A stretch of DNA of 5,815 nt, taken from positions 663 through 6,477 of the forward strand of contig JADFQH010000175.1 of NCBI GenBank assembly GCA_022561895.1, given 5' to 3'. Shown here piece by piece: positions 5,771-5,815 of the stretch; the first letter of the stretch is position 1, and the number at the start of each line of letters is the position of its first letter. Made by a program: the position numbers and the translations under genes. This DNA is from Methanobacteriota archaeon. GTDB lineage: Archaea; Halobacteriota; Halobacteria; Halobacteriales; Halalkalicoccaceae. The notes beneath the pieces are model-generated. The model worked only from the letters and a program-made list of their open reading frames with translations. It searched no databases and was not told the origin of the DNA.

Positions 5771-5787
5771 GTTTTTCATTAAAAAGA
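5771..5787 (+). promoter_or_regulatory. T/A-rich element: downstream terminator tract or promoter of the next gene
   Basis: TTTTT-CATT-AAAAA is the most AT-rich spot in the right-hand flank. On the plus strand the T run suits termination of the lipoprotein transcript, while CATTAAAAAG could serve as TATA box for a gene starting beyond the window. The two readings cannot be separated without the sequence to the right. Confidence 0.3.
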
Positions 5788-5815
5788 GTCCAACAAGAGC
5801 GCCCGAACGGAATCT

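Noticed and set aside
1..5815. Mobile element, CRISPR, tRNA or prophage content
   Set aside because: No transposase or integrase motif, no regularly spaced repeats and no cloverleaf-like sequence were seen. Gene content and composition look uniform across the window.

Overview
The window looks like chromosomal DNA from a halophilic archaeon (class Halobacteria). The evidence is GC-rich coding sequence, strongly acidic predicted proteins, a regulator with the haloarchaea-typical HTH_10 (bacterio-opsin activator) architecture, a Tat-type lipoprotein signal, and TATA-box promoters placed for leaderless or nearly leaderless transcripts. The genus cannot be fixed from the sequence alone.

There are five complete protein genes, which account for almost all of the window. 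From left to right they are: (1) 77-1081 (+), an NADP-dependent MDR-family oxidoreductase of the prostaglandin reductase/CurA type; (2) 1176-2774 (+), a rhomboid intramembrane serine protease with all core catalytic residues and an unusual C-terminal ectodomain of about 190 residues; (3) 2771-3448 (-), an HTH_10 transcriptional regulator that converges on the rhomboid gene with a 4-bp stop-codon overlap; (4) 3567-4160 (+), a small polytopic YdjM-type (DUF457-like) putative metal-dependent membrane hydrolase, divergent from the regulator; and (5) 4341-5726 (+), a Tat-exported lipoprotein with a jelly-roll-like domain followed by a divergent NodB (polysaccharide deacetylase) domain.

Three of the five products are envelope proteins: an intramembrane protease, a membrane hydrolase and a surface-anchored deacetylase-like protein. 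This suggests a cell-surface theme, but the genes do not form one operon. The rhomboid follows the oxidoreductase after a 94-bp gap. The regulator and the membrane hydrolase share a 118-bp divergent AT-richer intergenic region holding a well-placed TATA box for the regulator, two perfect short palindromes and a direct repeat. This is the best regulatory region in the window, and a natural but unproven target for the adjacent regulator. The 180-bp gap before the lipoprotein gene also holds several inverted repeats.

I found no RNA gene, CRISPR array, insertion sequence, integrase or clear sign of recent transfer. Most of the window is ordinary haloarchaeal gene content. The points most worth a second look are the deacetylase domain with altered catalytic motifs and an acidic insert, the rhomboid ectodomain, and the palindrome-rich divergent promoter region.
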